This document shows, piece by piece, positions 36,829 through 46,249 of a stretch of DNA of 64,000 bases; within the stretch, counting starts at the first letter, position 1, and every line of letters starts with the position of its first letter. The position numbers and the translations under genes are program-made. The stretch lies in assembly GCF_014773245.1 (NCBI RefSeq), contig NZ_JACWMX010000007.1, positions 62,001-126,000 on the forward strand. Reading direction: 5' to 3'. Under the pieces are notes generated by a model. The model made no database searches and was not told the origin of the DNA. It saw only the letters and a list, made by a program, of their open reading frames with translations. The stretch comes from Mucilaginibacter glaciei (GTDB lineage: Bacteria; Bacteroidota; Bacteroidia; Sphingobacteriales; Sphingobacteriaceae).

Positions 36829-37884
36829 ATGAAAAAGATAGCCTTAATCATTATCGCTCTATCAACCTGCCTTTTCGCGTGCAAACAGGCCGATAAAACA
36901 TCTGCATCGCCCGAAATTGCTTTAAGTACTTTTTTTAAGGACTCCGTTGCCGGAGTAAAAACAGGGGGCATCCAAATGGTACAGATCAGCACCCCAAAAG
37001 GTAAATTTAACGTGTGGACAAAAAAGATAGGCAATAACCCGAAAATAAAATTGTTATTGCTTAATGGAGGCCCGGGTGCCACCCATGAATATTTTGAATG
37101 TATGGAAAGCTTTTTACCGGCCGAAGGTATCGAACTTATCTACTACGATCAGTTAGGATGCGGCAATTCTGACAACCCAAAAGATACCGCTATGTGGAGC
37201 TTGCCACGCTATGTGGAGGAAGTTGAACAGGTACGCCAGGCCTTAAAGTTAGACAGCAGCAACTTTTACCTGTTAGGCCATTCATGGGGCGGGATACTGG
37301 CTGCAGAATATGCCTTTAAATATCAAAAAAACTTAAAGGGCTTGGTAATATCTAACATGATGATGAGCTGCCCGGATTACGGCAAATATGCAAATGAAGT
37401 ACTGGCCAAACAATTCGACCCAAAGGTATTGGCACGTATCAGGGCTATTGAAGCCAAAGGCGACTTTACGAATCCCGAATACATGGGCTTATTAATGCCT
37501 AACTTTTATGGCAAGCACATTTGCAGGATCCCGCTGGATAAATGGCCGGAGCCGTTGAACCGCTCTTTCGGCAAGATCAATCAGTCGTTGTACGTAACTA
37601 TGCAGGGGCCAAGTGAATTTGGTATTGCAGGTAAATTATTAAAGTGGGACAGGGTCGCCGATCTGCCTAAACTATCCGTCCCGACCTTAAGTATAGGCGG
37701 CGAATTTGACACCATGGATCCTAAACATATGCAAATGGTTGCAGGCAAGGTACAAAACGGAAGTTACCTTTACTGCCCCAAAGGGAGCCATATGAGCATG
37801 TACGACGACCAGGAAACTTACATGACAGGGCTTATCAAATTTATAAAAGGTGTAAACGTCGGGGAAAAGAAAGTCGCTTTGTAG
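36829..37884 (+). CDS. Proline iminopeptidase-family alpha/beta hydrolase lipoprotein
   Basis: A 351-residue protein with a lipoprotein signal ending at Cys18 (LSTCLFACKQ). The alpha/beta hydrolase fold is clear: LLLNGGPGATHEYFE (oxyanion HGGPG-type motif), YYDQLGCGNSDNP (family S33), nucleophile in LLGHSWGGILAAEYA near residue 152, the Asp of GGEFDTMDPKHM and the His of GSHMSMYDD. S33 enzymes remove N-terminal proline from peptides; some act on other amides. Lipid anchoring places it in the envelope. ATG 36829 is chosen because it opens the signal peptide. Confidence 0.88.
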   Translation: MKKIALIIIALSTCLFACKQADKTSASPEIALSTFFKDSVAGVKTGGIQMVQISTPKGKFNVWTKKIGNNPKIKLLLLNGGPGATHEYFECMESFLPAEGIELIYYDQLGCGNSDNPKDTAMWSLPRYVEEVEQVRQALKLDSSNFYLLGHSWGGILAAEYAFKYQKNLKGLVISNMMMSCPDYGKYANEVLAKQFDPKVLARIRAIEAKGDFTNPEYMGLLMPNFYGKHICRIPLDKWPEPLNRSFGKINQSLYVTMQGPSEFGIAGKLLKWDRVADLPKLSVPTLSIGGEFDTMDPKHMQMVAGKVQNGSYLYCPKGSHMSMYDDQETYMTGLIKFIKGVNVGEKKVAL

Positions 37885-37920
37885 CGCATTGAACTTATCC
37901 CCTCAAACCTTTATAAAACC

Positions 37921-37959
37921 AAAAAGCGACAGGTTACCGCCTGTCGCTTTCTTAATTTT
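37921..37959. terminator. Bidirectional terminator between hydrolase and ccmF
   Basis: AAAGCGACAGG (37923-37933) pairs perfectly with CCTGTCGCTTT (37940-37950), loop TTACCG. A-rich sequence before and T-rich sequence after give U tracts in both directions. It lies between the convergent hydrolase and ccmF genes. Confidence 0.85.
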
Positions 37960-37976
37960 TACTTTTTAATTTTGAC

Positions 37977-40442
37977 TTATACTGTCTTTAACTCTTTGTT
38001 TCTCCGGAAGATAGACAGTAGAAAACCTACTACCATAATGATGGTACCTGCCCAAAAGAAGTTGATGTAAGGGAATTTGATCGCCTTCATCACGATGTAT
38101 TTTTTCTGGCTTTCCGGTTGCTGATAAACGGTGATCTCTACCTTATTCTTATCCGGTAATATTTTAGAGAAACGTAGTTTTAAACCTGCATCCTCAACTT
38201 TTTTAGCAAAATCAAAAACGCCTTTACCTTTGATCATATAAACAGGCTCTGCAGTATAGGTTTTGCCGTGCGCCACTATCTCCAATTCGGCGCCAACAGA
38301 AATATCAGTCGGGTTTAGCGGAATATTTTTAACCTTCACGCCTTTGTTAAGCTTCTTTACAACGATGTAACCTTCACGGTAAGGTATCGTATCGCCTACG
38401 GCCACTTCGTGCGCTATAGGTGCGTCATAAGCTTTGGAATCATCCTCCGTTTTATGCTCATCAGCTTCGGTACCTGCATCTTCGGTCATACTGATAGAGT
38501 TAGTCATGGTGATGTGTGTATAAAGGTCATGAAACAGGTAATGCTTTGTATCCGGCGATGCCGCTAAGGCACCTTTATTTACCTGCGCCTTGGGGTATAA
38601 GGTAAAATCGTCCTTTACCTTACCGGCAGCATCCATTTCCTTGTAATTCACTTTATAAAAATGATCGGGCGCGGAAAGAGAATCGCCCAAATACGTTACC
38701 ATATAATCGCCCATTTTCAGGGGCTGGTTACGGTAAACCAAAATATTTTCGCGCGGGTTTTGTTCTTTCGCAAACTCTGCCGAAAAAGCCTCGCCTGTGT
38801 TATTGACAGAGATCACACTGCTGGTGCCGGCAGATATCAGCGCTCCAACCATCAACAAACCAAAACCGATATGCCCTACTGCCGAACCAGCCAATTTAAA
38901 CTGACCTTTAAGTGCATCAGCCAGTATTTTGCCATTGGCAATTACCGAGTAAACCGAACCCCACATTACCAGTACAAACACAAAATTCAATTTGTAGAGG
39001 CCCGTAGCGTAAACAATTAAGGCGGTAATAAAGGCCGCAAAAACAAGGTAAGCCGCAGTGGTGATAAAAAAGCGGGTTACATCGGTCTTTTTATATTTTA
39101 AGAACTGGGTAAACGCGGTAAGAATGGTTATCACAAACACAAATGACGACTGGATCACATTATAATGCCGCATCCGGGCAGCGTCTGCGGGCGGCGCTAT
39201 ATTGGTATGGAAAATAGCGTTCCATACCGGGATAGAAGTTACCACGATCAGGTGGAAACAAGATAAACCTAAAAAGATTGCACCAACAAACATCCAAAAC
39301 TCACGTGAGTAGGTCTCTTCGTCCTTTTTGGTGATCGGCATTTGTTTCCAGCGGCTTACCAGCAACCAAACCGTTATAGCCAAAAATATCAGGATGCCGA
39401 TAACCAGCTGCCAAAACATCCCCAGATCGGTAAACGAGTGTACCGAAGTATCGCCCAAAATACCGCTCCTGTTCAGGAACGACGAATACCAGGTCAATAC
39501 AAAGCTGATCATGACTAAAAACGTGGCAGTAAAATATGAGTGTCCTGTATTTTTAAATACGATAAGCACGTGCAACGCCGCAACCATGGTGATCCAGGCA
39601 AAGATTGAGGCATTCTCTACCGGGTCCCAGGCCCAAAAGCCGCCAAAGTTTAACGACTCATACGCCCAAAAGGAACCCATTACCACACCGGTGCCCAATA
39701 TCATACAGGCAAACAGTGCGTAAGAAATAGCAGGTTGTACCCATTCTGTTAAACGCTTTTGCCAAAGGCCGGCAGTTGCATAGGCAAAAGGCACCACCAT
39801 TGCAGCAAAGCCTAAAAATAGGGTTGGCGGATGGATGATCATCCAATAATTTTGTAACGAAGGCACCATACCCTGCCCGTCTTTTATAAACGACAAGTAG
39901 TTAGGGTTAGAAAAAATAGGCCCCTCCATATCGTTTCTTAATAATAAGAAAGGCGAACTGCCCAAACGGACATGGAATATCTCGACACCTAAAACCATGG
40001 TAGCCAATACCACCTGCGACAGGGCGACAACCGTCATCACCGGGCGCTCCCAGCTACCAGCTTTGTTGATCAGAAAAATACCTAAAACACCCTGCCAAAA
40101 CAGCCATAAAATAAAGCCACCCTCCTGGCCGTTCCAAAATGCTGAAATAATATAACGCGCAGGCAACGAGCGTGATGTGTACGCCCAAACGTAGTGATAC
40201 TCGAAATAATGATTGCGGATAATGTAAAACAAACAAACCCCGATACCTAACAGGGCAACAAAGTTTAGGTAGTAGCCAACGCGACCGATCTTTTGCCAGC
40301 TGGCTGCGGTTGTGCTCACTTTATCTGTTGTAGCGAAATAGTAACTTAAAAAAGATATTAATGATGCGCCGAAAGAAAGTACGAGAAAAAACTGGCCAAT
40401 TTGCCCGGGTAAAAGGTGCTCCCCTTTAAAATCTATATCCAT
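37977..40442 (-). CDS. ccmF: Cytochrome c heme lyase subunit CcmF
   Basis: An 821-residue inner-membrane protein with about 14 helices. The heme-handling WWD domain is intact: FGGFWAWDPVENASIFAWI, with the conserved His pairs around it (IIHPPTLFLGFAAM and the VTSIP region). A large soluble periplasmic domain follows (about residues 545-790), then a C-terminal helix and basic end FRRNKELKTV. CcmF joins heme delivered by CcmE to apocytochrome c. It is transcribed just after ccmE, whose stop is 10 bases upstream. Confidence 0.95.
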   Translation of the reverse strand: MDIDFKGEHLLPGQIGQFFLVLSFGASLISFLSYYFATTDKVSTTAASWQKIGRVGYYLNFVALLGIGVCLFYIIRNHYFEYHYVWAYTSRSLPARYIISAFWNGQEGGFILWLFWQGVLGIFLINKAGSWERPVMTVVALSQVVLATMVLGVEIFHVRLGSSPFLLLRNDMEGPIFSNPNYLSFIKDGQGMVPSLQNYWMIIHPPTLFLGFAAMVVPFAYATAGLWQKRLTEWVQPAISYALFACMILGTGVVMGSFWAYESLNFGGFWAWDPVENASIFAWITMVAALHVLIVFKNTGHSYFTATFLVMISFVLTWYSSFLNRSGILGDTSVHSFTDLGMFWQLVIGILIFLAITVWLLVSRWKQMPITKKDEETYSREFWMFVGAIFLGLSCFHLIVVTSIPVWNAIFHTNIAPPADAARMRHYNVIQSSFVFVITILTAFTQFLKYKKTDVTRFFITTAAYLVFAAFITALIVYATGLYKLNFVFVLVMWGSVYSVIANGKILADALKGQFKLAGSAVGHIGFGLLMVGALISAGTSSVISVNNTGEAFSAEFAKEQNPRENILVYRNQPLKMGDYMVTYLGDSLSAPDHFYKVNYKEMDAAGKVKDDFTLYPKAQVNKGALAASPDTKHYLFHDLYTHITMTNSISMTEDAGTEADEHKTEDDSKAYDAPIAHEVAVGDTIPYREGYIVVKKLNKGVKVKNIPLNPTDISVGAELEIVAHGKTYTAEPVYMIKGKGVFDFAKKVEDAGLKLRFSKILPDKNKVEITVYQQPESQKKYIVMKAIKFPYINFFWAGTIIMVVGFLLSIFRRNKELKTV

Positions 40443-40452
40443 TAAAAAATTG

Positions 40453-40863
40453 TTATATACTGGCCTGTGTGGCTTTGTATTCTTTGGTTTCTAACTTATC
40501 CTGAGTGTATTTAGAGGGGCATTTCATCAGGATGCTTGATGCGTGAAACTCATTCCCTACCATTTTGCCGGTAAGTACAATTTGCTCCGACCGTTCAAAG
40601 TCTTCGGGTTTGGTGCCGGTGTAAACCACCTTGCAGTCCGAACCCTTATTATCCTTCATGTAAAAAGAAAAGTAGTTGGCATCTTTGGTAGGCTCGTAAA
40701 ACAGTTCTTTCTGTTTGTTAAGCTTACCTACAACGTGCAGTTCGCTCCTGGTTTCTTTTGCTTCGTTAAAAGATCCGTAAGTGCTTGTGCTTGAATAAGT
40801 GCTGATGATAACCGCTATGGCAATAGCTATAACGACAATCCCTAATATTGAGCTTTTTTTCAT
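40453..40863 (-). CDS. ccmE: Heme chaperone CcmE, CX3Y variant
   Basis: A 136-residue membrane-anchored protein: one N-terminal helix (SILGIVVIAIAIAVIISTY), then the OB-fold with LHVVGKLNKQKELFY and EQIVLTGKMVGNEFHASSIL. Where classical CcmE has the heme-binding HxxxY, this protein has KCPSKY, i.e. Cys in place of the histidine (CX3Y). Such variants occur in System I* of Desulfovibrio and archaea, where the Cys holds heme. It is the first gene of a ccmE-ccmF pair and has a long repeat-bearing spacer upstream. Confidence 0.93.
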   Translation of the reverse strand: MKKSSILGIVVIAIAIAVIISTYSSTSTYGSFNEAKETRSELHVVGKLNKQKELFYEPTKDANYFSFYMKDNKGSDCKVVYTGTKPEDFERSEQIVLTGKMVGNEFHASSILMKCPSKYTQDKLETKEYKATQASI

Positions 40864-40970
40864 TAATTGGTTTAATCCTGTTATATCAGATTACAAAAAT
40901 ACAAAACGCACAGCTAAATAACTTTATTACAAGGGATATATGTTATTTAGAATTATTATTGATTAGATTG

Positions 40971-41033
40971 GTGAGTAGTGAGTAGTGAGTAGTGAGTAGT
41001 GAGTAGTGAGTAGTGAGTAGTGAGTAGTGAGTA
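40971..41033. repeat. Nine perfect tandem copies of a 7-bp unit
   Basis: GTGAGTA is repeated nine times without error from 40971 to 41033. A 7-bp unit outside coding sequence can slip during replication. It lies about 108 bases upstream of ccmE, inside a 620-base spacer, so changes in number could alter promoter spacing; that effect is inferred. Confidence 0.95.
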
Positions 41034-41063
41034 GAATGCTACTAAGACTGGATTGTTTTGGCT

Positions 41064-41335
41064 TTTAAACTAATTACTATCCTATATTTAACTAATCACA
41101 ATTCTCTAATCACGATGCGGGCGTTGCCTGCGGCCCGGGCTATCCGTTCATACGCCTGCAGGCCTTACGCACAGGGCCGGTATCCACTCCTATCCCTAAC
41201 GCAAAACTCCACTTTGCGACTTAGCGCCGTTGCGTTAAAAAAATCCTATAACATAAAACACACCTTTGCGACTTAGCGCGTTTGCGTGAAAAAAAACTAC
41301 CATAACACATCGCTTTGCGGCTTAGAAAATAATTC
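41064..41335. repeat. Repeat-rich spacer, three copies of a CTTTGCGACTTAGCG element
   Basis: CTTTGCGACTTAGCG occurs at 41212 and 41264 and a shorter form CTTTGCGGCTTAG at 41313. The first two are followed by a TTGCGT-type word and a run of A, and the starts are about 50 bases apart. Before them, GGGCTATCCGTTCATACGCC to CACTCCTATCCCTAACGC (41136-41200) looks like another dispersed intergenic element, and 41064-41117 repeats CTAATCAC-like words. Apart from these and the 7-bp array I see no gene between 40864 and 41482. Confidence 0.65.
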
Positions 41336-41482
41336 TCCTATCTTAGTGCTATTAAAATCTCTCTATAAATATTAAAAAATCTACAAAAGCCCTCCACAGG
41401 GCCAATGTATCGCTTATGCACTTAACCCAGGTTGCATGAGGCTTAAATCAACGTTTTTATAATTTATCAATCAAGAGATTCA

Positions 41483-42130
41483 ATGAACCCACAAATTAAG
41501 GTTGCCGTTATTGGCGGCACCGGCAAAGCCGGTAAATACCTGGTTAAACAACTACTCCTTCAAAACTTCCCGGTCAAACTCCTGCACCGTAAACCGGAAT
41601 TATTGCAATTATACAACCCACTCATAGAAATTACTAAAGGTGATGCGCGCGATTTAAAAGCCATCCTTTCTCTTATAACAGGTTGCGATGTAGTATTAAG
41701 CTGTTTAAGTCAGCCCATAGGCGAGCCTACCATTTTTAGCGACGCTACGCGCAATATTCTTACGGCCATGCAATCGCACCGCATCCCCCGCTACATTACA
41801 ACAGCCGGCCTGAATGTAGACACCCCTACTGATAACAAAGGCCCGCAGGCGCAATTCGGCACCAAATGGATGTATGAAAATTTCCCGCAGACCACCGCCG
41901 ACCGGCAGGTAGAATATCAGTTATTGGCAGACGGGGATATTAACTGGACGATGGTGCGGCTACCGCTGATAGACCAAACAGATGAGGTTGTTGAAATAAC
42001 CACAAGCCTACAGGATTGCCCCGGCAGTAACATCAGTGCTACCAGCCTGGCGCTGTTTATGATAGCGCAGATAAAAAGCGCGGAATTTGTGAAACAGTCA
42101 CCATTTATCGCCAATAAACAAAATCCATAA
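41483..42130 (+). CDS. NAD(P)-binding atypical SDR protein
   Basis: A 215-residue protein with an N-terminal Rossmann fold: VAVIGGTGKAGKYLVKQLL (GxxGxxG), then DARDLKAILSLITGCDVVLSC and YITTAGLNVDTP. It belongs to the NmrA/SDR a5-like group. Members act as NADPH-dependent reductases or redox sensors. The active-site YxxxK of classical SDRs is not seen. It interrupts the cytochrome maturation genes and is oriented against them. A strong terminator follows. Confidence 0.82.
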   Translation: MNPQIKVAVIGGTGKAGKYLVKQLLLQNFPVKLLHRKPELLQLYNPLIEITKGDARDLKAILSLITGCDVVLSCLSQPIGEPTIFSDATRNILTAMQSHRIPRYITTAGLNVDTPTDNKGPQAQFGTKWMYENFPQTTADRQVEYQLLADGDINWTMVRLPLIDQTDEVVEITTSLQDCPGSNISATSLALFMIAQIKSAEFVKQSPFIANKQNP

Positions 42131-42230
42131 AAAGTCAATTATCTGATAATAAAGCGTTCACGTTTGTTCACGGCGTTCATAGTTTTCATGAACACGAGCA
42201 TGAACATTTTAACACATTTGGTTATTAAAT

Positions 42231-42268
42231 AAAAAAGGTTGGAACATAACGTTCCAACCTTTTTTTAT
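42231..42268. terminator. Strong bidirectional terminator
   Basis: AAAAAAAGGTTGGAAC and GTTCCAACCTTTTTTT form a perfect stem of about 16 bp with loop ATAAC. It serves both the NAD(P)-binding protein gene and the glutamate dehydrogenase gene on the opposite strand. Confidence 0.92.
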
Positions 42269-42287
42269 AAATTTTGAAACCAATTGA

Positions 42288-43724
42288 TCACGGCCAAACA
42301 CCAAGGTTCATGTACGATACGGCTATTTTGTTGATAGCGCCCACCATAGCTGCGTTACGCAGGGTCTCTACCTTTGGATTGTTCTTGTAGATCTCGCGAA
42401 TCTCATGATAAGAGCGGATCATAGTATCTTCCAAACCTGAATTTACTAACTCTAACTCCGATGCGCCTTTAATGATGGTTGAGCGTTGCAGCGGCGTTAA
42501 GGCCGTGCCGGTAATACCTTCTACCATGTTAACCAAATTTAGGTTTGAGTTTTCTTCAAATCTGCGGTTAATACGGCCGAATGCTACGTGGCTCAGATTT
42601 TTCAACCACTCGAAGTACGATACCGTAACACCACCGGCGTTAGCATACATATCCGGGATGATCATACCACCTGCTTTGTAAAAAGCCGCTTCTGCTTCCG
42701 GCGAAGTCGGGCCGTTAGCACCTTCGGCAATAATTTTTGCTTTTATACTACCAATATTCTGGATAGTGATCTGGTTCTCTAATGCTGCGGGCACCAAAAT
42801 ATCACATGGCTGCTCCAGACCGTCCATCGTATTTTTGAATTCAGTTTTAGCACCGGCATAACCCAAGATAGATCCGGTTGCCTTGCGGTGTTGAAACACT
42901 GCTTCGACATCTAAACCGTCTTCATTGTAAATTGCGCCCTCAAACTCGCAAAGACCAACTATTAACGCGCCAAATTCTGATAAAAACTTAGCCGAGTAGT
43001 AACCCACGTTACCTAAGCCCTGTACAATTACCTTCTTGCCAGATAAACCTGTTGTTAAGCCTATCTTCTGCATATCCTCGCCAACGCCTACACACTCGCG
43101 GATGGCAATTGCCACACCACGGCCGGTAGCCTCGCGGCGGCCTGCAATGCCGTGTAATGCAATAGGCTTGCCTGTAACAGCACCTAAAGCATCCAGCTGG
43201 CCAGGGTTCATGGTAGCATAGGTATCAGCGATCCAGCTCATTTCGCGCTCGCCCGATCCATAATCCGGCGCGGGTACGTCAATGCTGGGGCCAATGAAGT
43301 TTTTCTTTATTAACTCAACCGTGTAGCGGCGGGTGATATTTTCCAGTTCGCCAACAGTATAATTTTTTGGGTTGATTTTGATACCGCCTTTTGCACCACC
43401 AAATGGTACGTTTACGATGGCACATTTGTAAGTCATCAGGGCGGCCAAAGCCATCACCTCATCCTCGTTAACCATTTCGCTATAACGGATACCGCCTTTG
43501 GTTGGCGACTGGTGATGTGAATGCTCTACGCGCCATGCATCTATGACTTCAAAACCATTGCCTTTGCGTATTGGGAAACGGAAACGGTAAACGCTATTAC
43601 ATGATTTGATCTGATCTAACAAACCGGCATCATGTTGGGTGAATTGCGCTGCATGATCAAAGTTTTTACATACATCACCAAAAAAGTGAGTATCTTGATT
43701 TGCAGTCGGATTATTGATATTCAT
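42288..43724 (-). CDS. Glu/Leu/Phe/Val dehydrogenase family protein, probably glutamate dehydrogenase
   Basis: A 478-residue protein. It has the family signature [17 protein letters not shown] with the catalytic-type Lys, the preceding KGGIRYSE substrate-binding motif, [15 protein letters not shown], and a Rossmann [13 protein letters not shown] for NAD(P). The end [15 protein letters not shown] and [13 protein letters not shown] are standard. The enzyme interconverts glutamate and 2-oxoglutarate plus ammonia. Family members also act on Leu/Val/Phe; KGG context and length fit glutamate. It has its own promoter candidate and terminator, so it is monocistronic. Confidence 0.92.
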   Translation of the reverse strand: MNINNPTANQDTHFFGDVCKNFDHAAQFTQHDAGLLDQIKSCNSVYRFRFPIRKGNGFEVIDAWRVEHSHHQSPTKGGIRYSEMVNEDEVMALAALMTYKCAIVNVPFGGAKGGIKINPKNYTVGELENITRRYTVELIKKNFIGPSIDVPAPDYGSGEREMSWIADTYATMNPGQLDALGAVTGKPIALHGIAGRREATGRGVAIAIRECVGVGEDMQKIGLTTGLSGKKVIVQGLGNVGYYSAKFLSEFGALIVGLCEFEGAIYNEDGLDVEAVFQHRKATGSILGYAGAKTEFKNTMDGLEQPCDILVPAALENQITIQNIGSIKAKIIAEGANGPTSPEAEAAFYKAGGMIIPDMYANAGGVTVSYFEWLKNLSHVAFGRINRRFEENSNLNLVNMVEGITGTALTPLQRSTIIKGASELELVNSGLEDTMIRSYHEIREIYKNNPKVETLRNAAMVGAINKIAVSYMNLGVWP

Positions 43725-43765
43725 AATTTAAATTGGATAAAAAATTAATCTCTTAAAAAAGTGCA

Positions 43766-43798
43766 CAAATTTGGTATATTTTTTATCAATAATGCAAA
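43766..43798 (-). promoter_or_regulatory. Candidate promoter of the glutamate dehydrogenase gene
   Basis: On the minus strand TTTG (43795-43798) is followed 21 bases later by CAAATTTG (43766-43773), one mismatch from the Bacteroidota -7 box TAnnTTTG. It lies about 40 bases before the ATG at 43722-43724. Confidence 0.45.
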
Positions 43799-43835
43799 TT
43801 TAAAATTATAGAACTTAAATTACTTTTGAATAGGC

Positions 43836-44066
43836 TTAAAGCAGGTGCTTGGTTTCATTATTTTCTTTCTCGATCTTTTTCAAACGCCTGTCCATACTAA
43901 AAAGATAAATGGCTAAACCTGCAAAAACAATCACCATAGTAACTACAACCACATAAATTTTACCTTCGCTGCGCATTACATCACCCATTGTAACATCCTG
44001 CCCGTTTTGGGCATTGGCTGCCAAAAAGCAAAATAGTATGGCAGCTAACAGAATCAGTTTTTTCAT
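43836..44066 (-). CDS. ccmD: CcmD-family small membrane protein
   Basis: A 76-residue protein with a cleavable signal peptide (LILLAAILFCFLAANAQ), one membrane helix (IYVVVVTMVIVFAGLAIYLF) and a charged C-terminal tail starting SMDRRLKKIEKENNE. This is the Bacteroidota CcmD type. CcmD helps release holo-CcmE from the CcmABC complex. It follows ccmC by a single base. The gene is at the end of its transcript. Confidence 0.85.
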   Translation of the reverse strand: MKKLILLAAILFCFLAANAQNGQDVTMGDVMRSEGKIYVVVVTMVIVFAGLAIYLFSMDRRLKKIEKENNETKHLL

Positions 44067-44067
44067 A

Positions 44068-44742
44068 TTAATTTATTGCGTTCTTTTTAAATTCAATTAA
44101 ACGGATGCGGTAGCGTAAGGTAGCTATCCAAACACCCATTAAAGCCCAGGCAATAAATGCCGGATAGAGCACCACACGCATGCGGTTATCCATATCTAAT
44201 TTTCCAAAGGCAGGGTTGCCACCGTTACCAGGGTGTAGCGAGTCGGTCAAGCGTGGTAAAACCATTATGAGTACTACCATCACCGGGAAAGCGAAAATGT
44301 TATATATGGCCGAGATCTTGCCGCGTTTTTGCTCCTCGTCTATCGAGTTACGCAGCACGCCATAAGCACAGTAAAGCAAAAAGGCAATAGCCGCACTGTT
44401 TTGTTTAGGGTCGTTACTCCAATACTCGCCCCAGGTATATTTTGCCCAAAGCATGCCTGTTATTAAGCCTACCACAAAAAAGAACATCCCTGTGTTTACA
44501 CATTCTACCGATATCAGGTCATACTCCTCCTTACCTGTTTGCAGGTATTTGATACTGTAGATAACAGAGATTGTAAACACCGTGAACATGGCTATCCACA
44601 TGGGTACGTGAAAGTAGGTATTCCGGATAGTTTCGTGCAATATCTCTAACCTTGGTACGCCAAGCAGTAAACCGGCAATCAGGGTGTAAAATATCATTAC
44701 AACGGCTAATACCTTCCACCATGTTTGATAAATGAATTTCAT
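44068..44742 (-). CDS. ccmC: Heme export/attachment protein CcmC (CcsA family)
   Basis: A 224-residue inner-membrane protein with six helices. The tryptophan-rich heme-binding region is the variant KYTWGEYWSNDPKQNSA, and conserved histidines are visible in TYFHVPMWIAMF and DSLHPGNGG. CcmC attaches heme to CcmE at the periplasmic side. ATG 44740-44742 (MKFIYQTWWK) is chosen, as an earlier in-frame Met adds six residues that do not fit. ccmD follows with one base between. Confidence 0.93.
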   Translation of the reverse strand: MKFIYQTWWKVLAVVMIFYTLIAGLLLGVPRLEILHETIRNTYFHVPMWIAMFTVFTISVIYSIKYLQTGKEEYDLISVECVNTGMFFFVVGLITGMLWAKYTWGEYWSNDPKQNSAAIAFLLYCAYGVLRNSIDEEQKRGKISAIYNIFAFPVMVVLIMVLPRLTDSLHPGNGGNPAFGKLDMDNRMRVVLYPAFIAWALMGVWIATLRYRIRLIEFKKNAIN

Positions 44743-44988
44743 ATATAAATTATGCGGCAAAGGTAATAATTTACTTAAGCATTATCGCTAACAGGCGTCT
44801 ATGATTTGTGTCTTTTCGGCCTTAATTACCAATGTTTTATTTATGTGTTTGTTGTATTATTATTTTGCTTATTAAACTCGCTGATGGCTAATAATTTAAT
44901 GGTTTAGTGCTAAAAGTTATTTGATTGATGACGAAGGGAAGACAAAAGAGGAGGCAAAAATGGGAGATATAAGGATTAGTACGGGAAC

Positions 44989-46179
44989 CTAATCTCCCGG
45001 TTCATAATCAACCGGAAGCATATTGGCCAGCTTGGCTTTTGACCATGTACCTTCGTAAAGCGGGGCGTTGCCTAAAACCGATCCATTCCTGTCAAAAAGT
45101 ATATAGGGCTGTTGCAGCAAAGTGATCACACTGGTTTCGTAATTCTCCATATCCAGCGGCCTGTATATATCCCTAAAATAAGTTTCTTCTCTCTTTTTAG
45201 TATAAATTACGTATAGCAAATATGGAAAGGTAACTACATACAAACCTTCCTGCTCGGTACTGCGTAAAACGCGGTTAGCAGCCAGTGGTGGTTTCATCAG
45301 GTTTTCCTGCGCCCATTTGGGTACATCGTTTTGACGTTGCCAAAACACGGCCGAGTCGCGGTTAATATCCTTAAACTGTTTAAACTTTTTCTGAATAAAT
45401 TCTTCCGGGAAACGATCTTGATTAAGTACTCTGCTAAAGTTGTAGATTACAAAGCCATCTTCCGTCAGTGTGTTTTTGTACAATGACCGGTAAAATTGCT
45501 GTGCAGAACCATAATAGGTATCCTCGCGCCTTTGTTTCCACTTTTTCTTTTGCGATTCGCTACCGGGGAGTTCTTCAAATAATATTTTACCTGAATACTC
45601 TATCATTCTCGAGATATTATTACTGCTAAAATTGTTAAGCAAGTATTTTACCCGGTAGCCCAGCGCGTAATTCTCCATGATCAGGAACTCATCGGCAGAC
45701 GCCTGCAATTCCTGTTTTTTACGGTAATAGATCAAATCCAATACCCTCGGGTTGATCACCTTACACTCTTTAGCATTATCTGTTGTGCCGATAAAATCCT
45801 TTTTGAATTGCTCGTAGTTCTTTTTCCAATCGGCGTTGCTGATGATGGTAACGCTTTTCATCATCATGATCTTTGGCGTCAGCTCGATATTCAGGGTGAT
45901 AGCTTGTGCACCTACCAGTATTTTCTTAGAATACTCTTCAAAACCTAAGGTAGTTACAACCAGATCGTACTGGCCGGGTTTTACGCCACGCAGGCTAAAG
46001 TTACCTTCGTCATCGGTGGCAGTGCCGAACGTAGCATTGCTCAAAAAAACGCTGGCTTTGGGCACCGGAGCCTTAGATGCGGCACTAATTATCTTTCCGG
46101 TAATTGTACCACCCTGCGCCAATACGATGACCGGCAAAAACAAACAAGTTAGAATAGACAACCAGCGGCGCATTATCAA
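44989..46179 (-). CDS. Exported protein with carboxypeptidase-like regulatory domain
   Basis: A 396-residue protein with a Sec signal peptide (LTCLFLPVIVLAQ). An N-terminal carboxypeptidase-D-regulatory-like beta-sandwich follows (GTITGKIISAASKAPVPKAS, GTATDDEGNFSLRGVKPGQYDL; about residues 22-110). The remaining 280 residues are specific to Bacteroidota and have no catalytic motif I recognise; they are rich in Lys/Arg and aromatic residues. It lies between ccmC and ccmB on the same strand, but gaps of about 250 and 70 bases leave open whether it belongs with them. Confidence 0.8.
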   Translation of the reverse strand: MIMRRWLSILTCLFLPVIVLAQGGTITGKIISAASKAPVPKASVFLSNATFGTATDDEGNFSLRGVKPGQYDLVVTTLGFEEYSKKILVGAQAITLNIELTPKIMMMKSVTIISNADWKKNYEQFKKDFIGTTDNAKECKVINPRVLDLIYYRKKQELQASADEFLIMENYALGYRVKYLLNNFSSNNISRMIEYSGKILFEELPGSESQKKKWKQRREDTYYGSAQQFYRSLYKNTLTEDGFVIYNFSRVLNQDRFPEEFIQKKFKQFKDINRDSAVFWQRQNDVPKWAQENLMKPPLAANRVLRSTEQEGLYVVTFPYLLYVIYTKKREETYFRDIYRPLDMENYETSVITLLQQPYILFDRNGSVLGNAPLYEGTWSKAKLANMLPVDYEPGD

Positions 46180-46249
46180 ATTAGAGGATTTTACAGAATG
46201 CTAATAAAACACAAATTTATGAAGTGCAAATGAAAATTTGTGTCACAAT

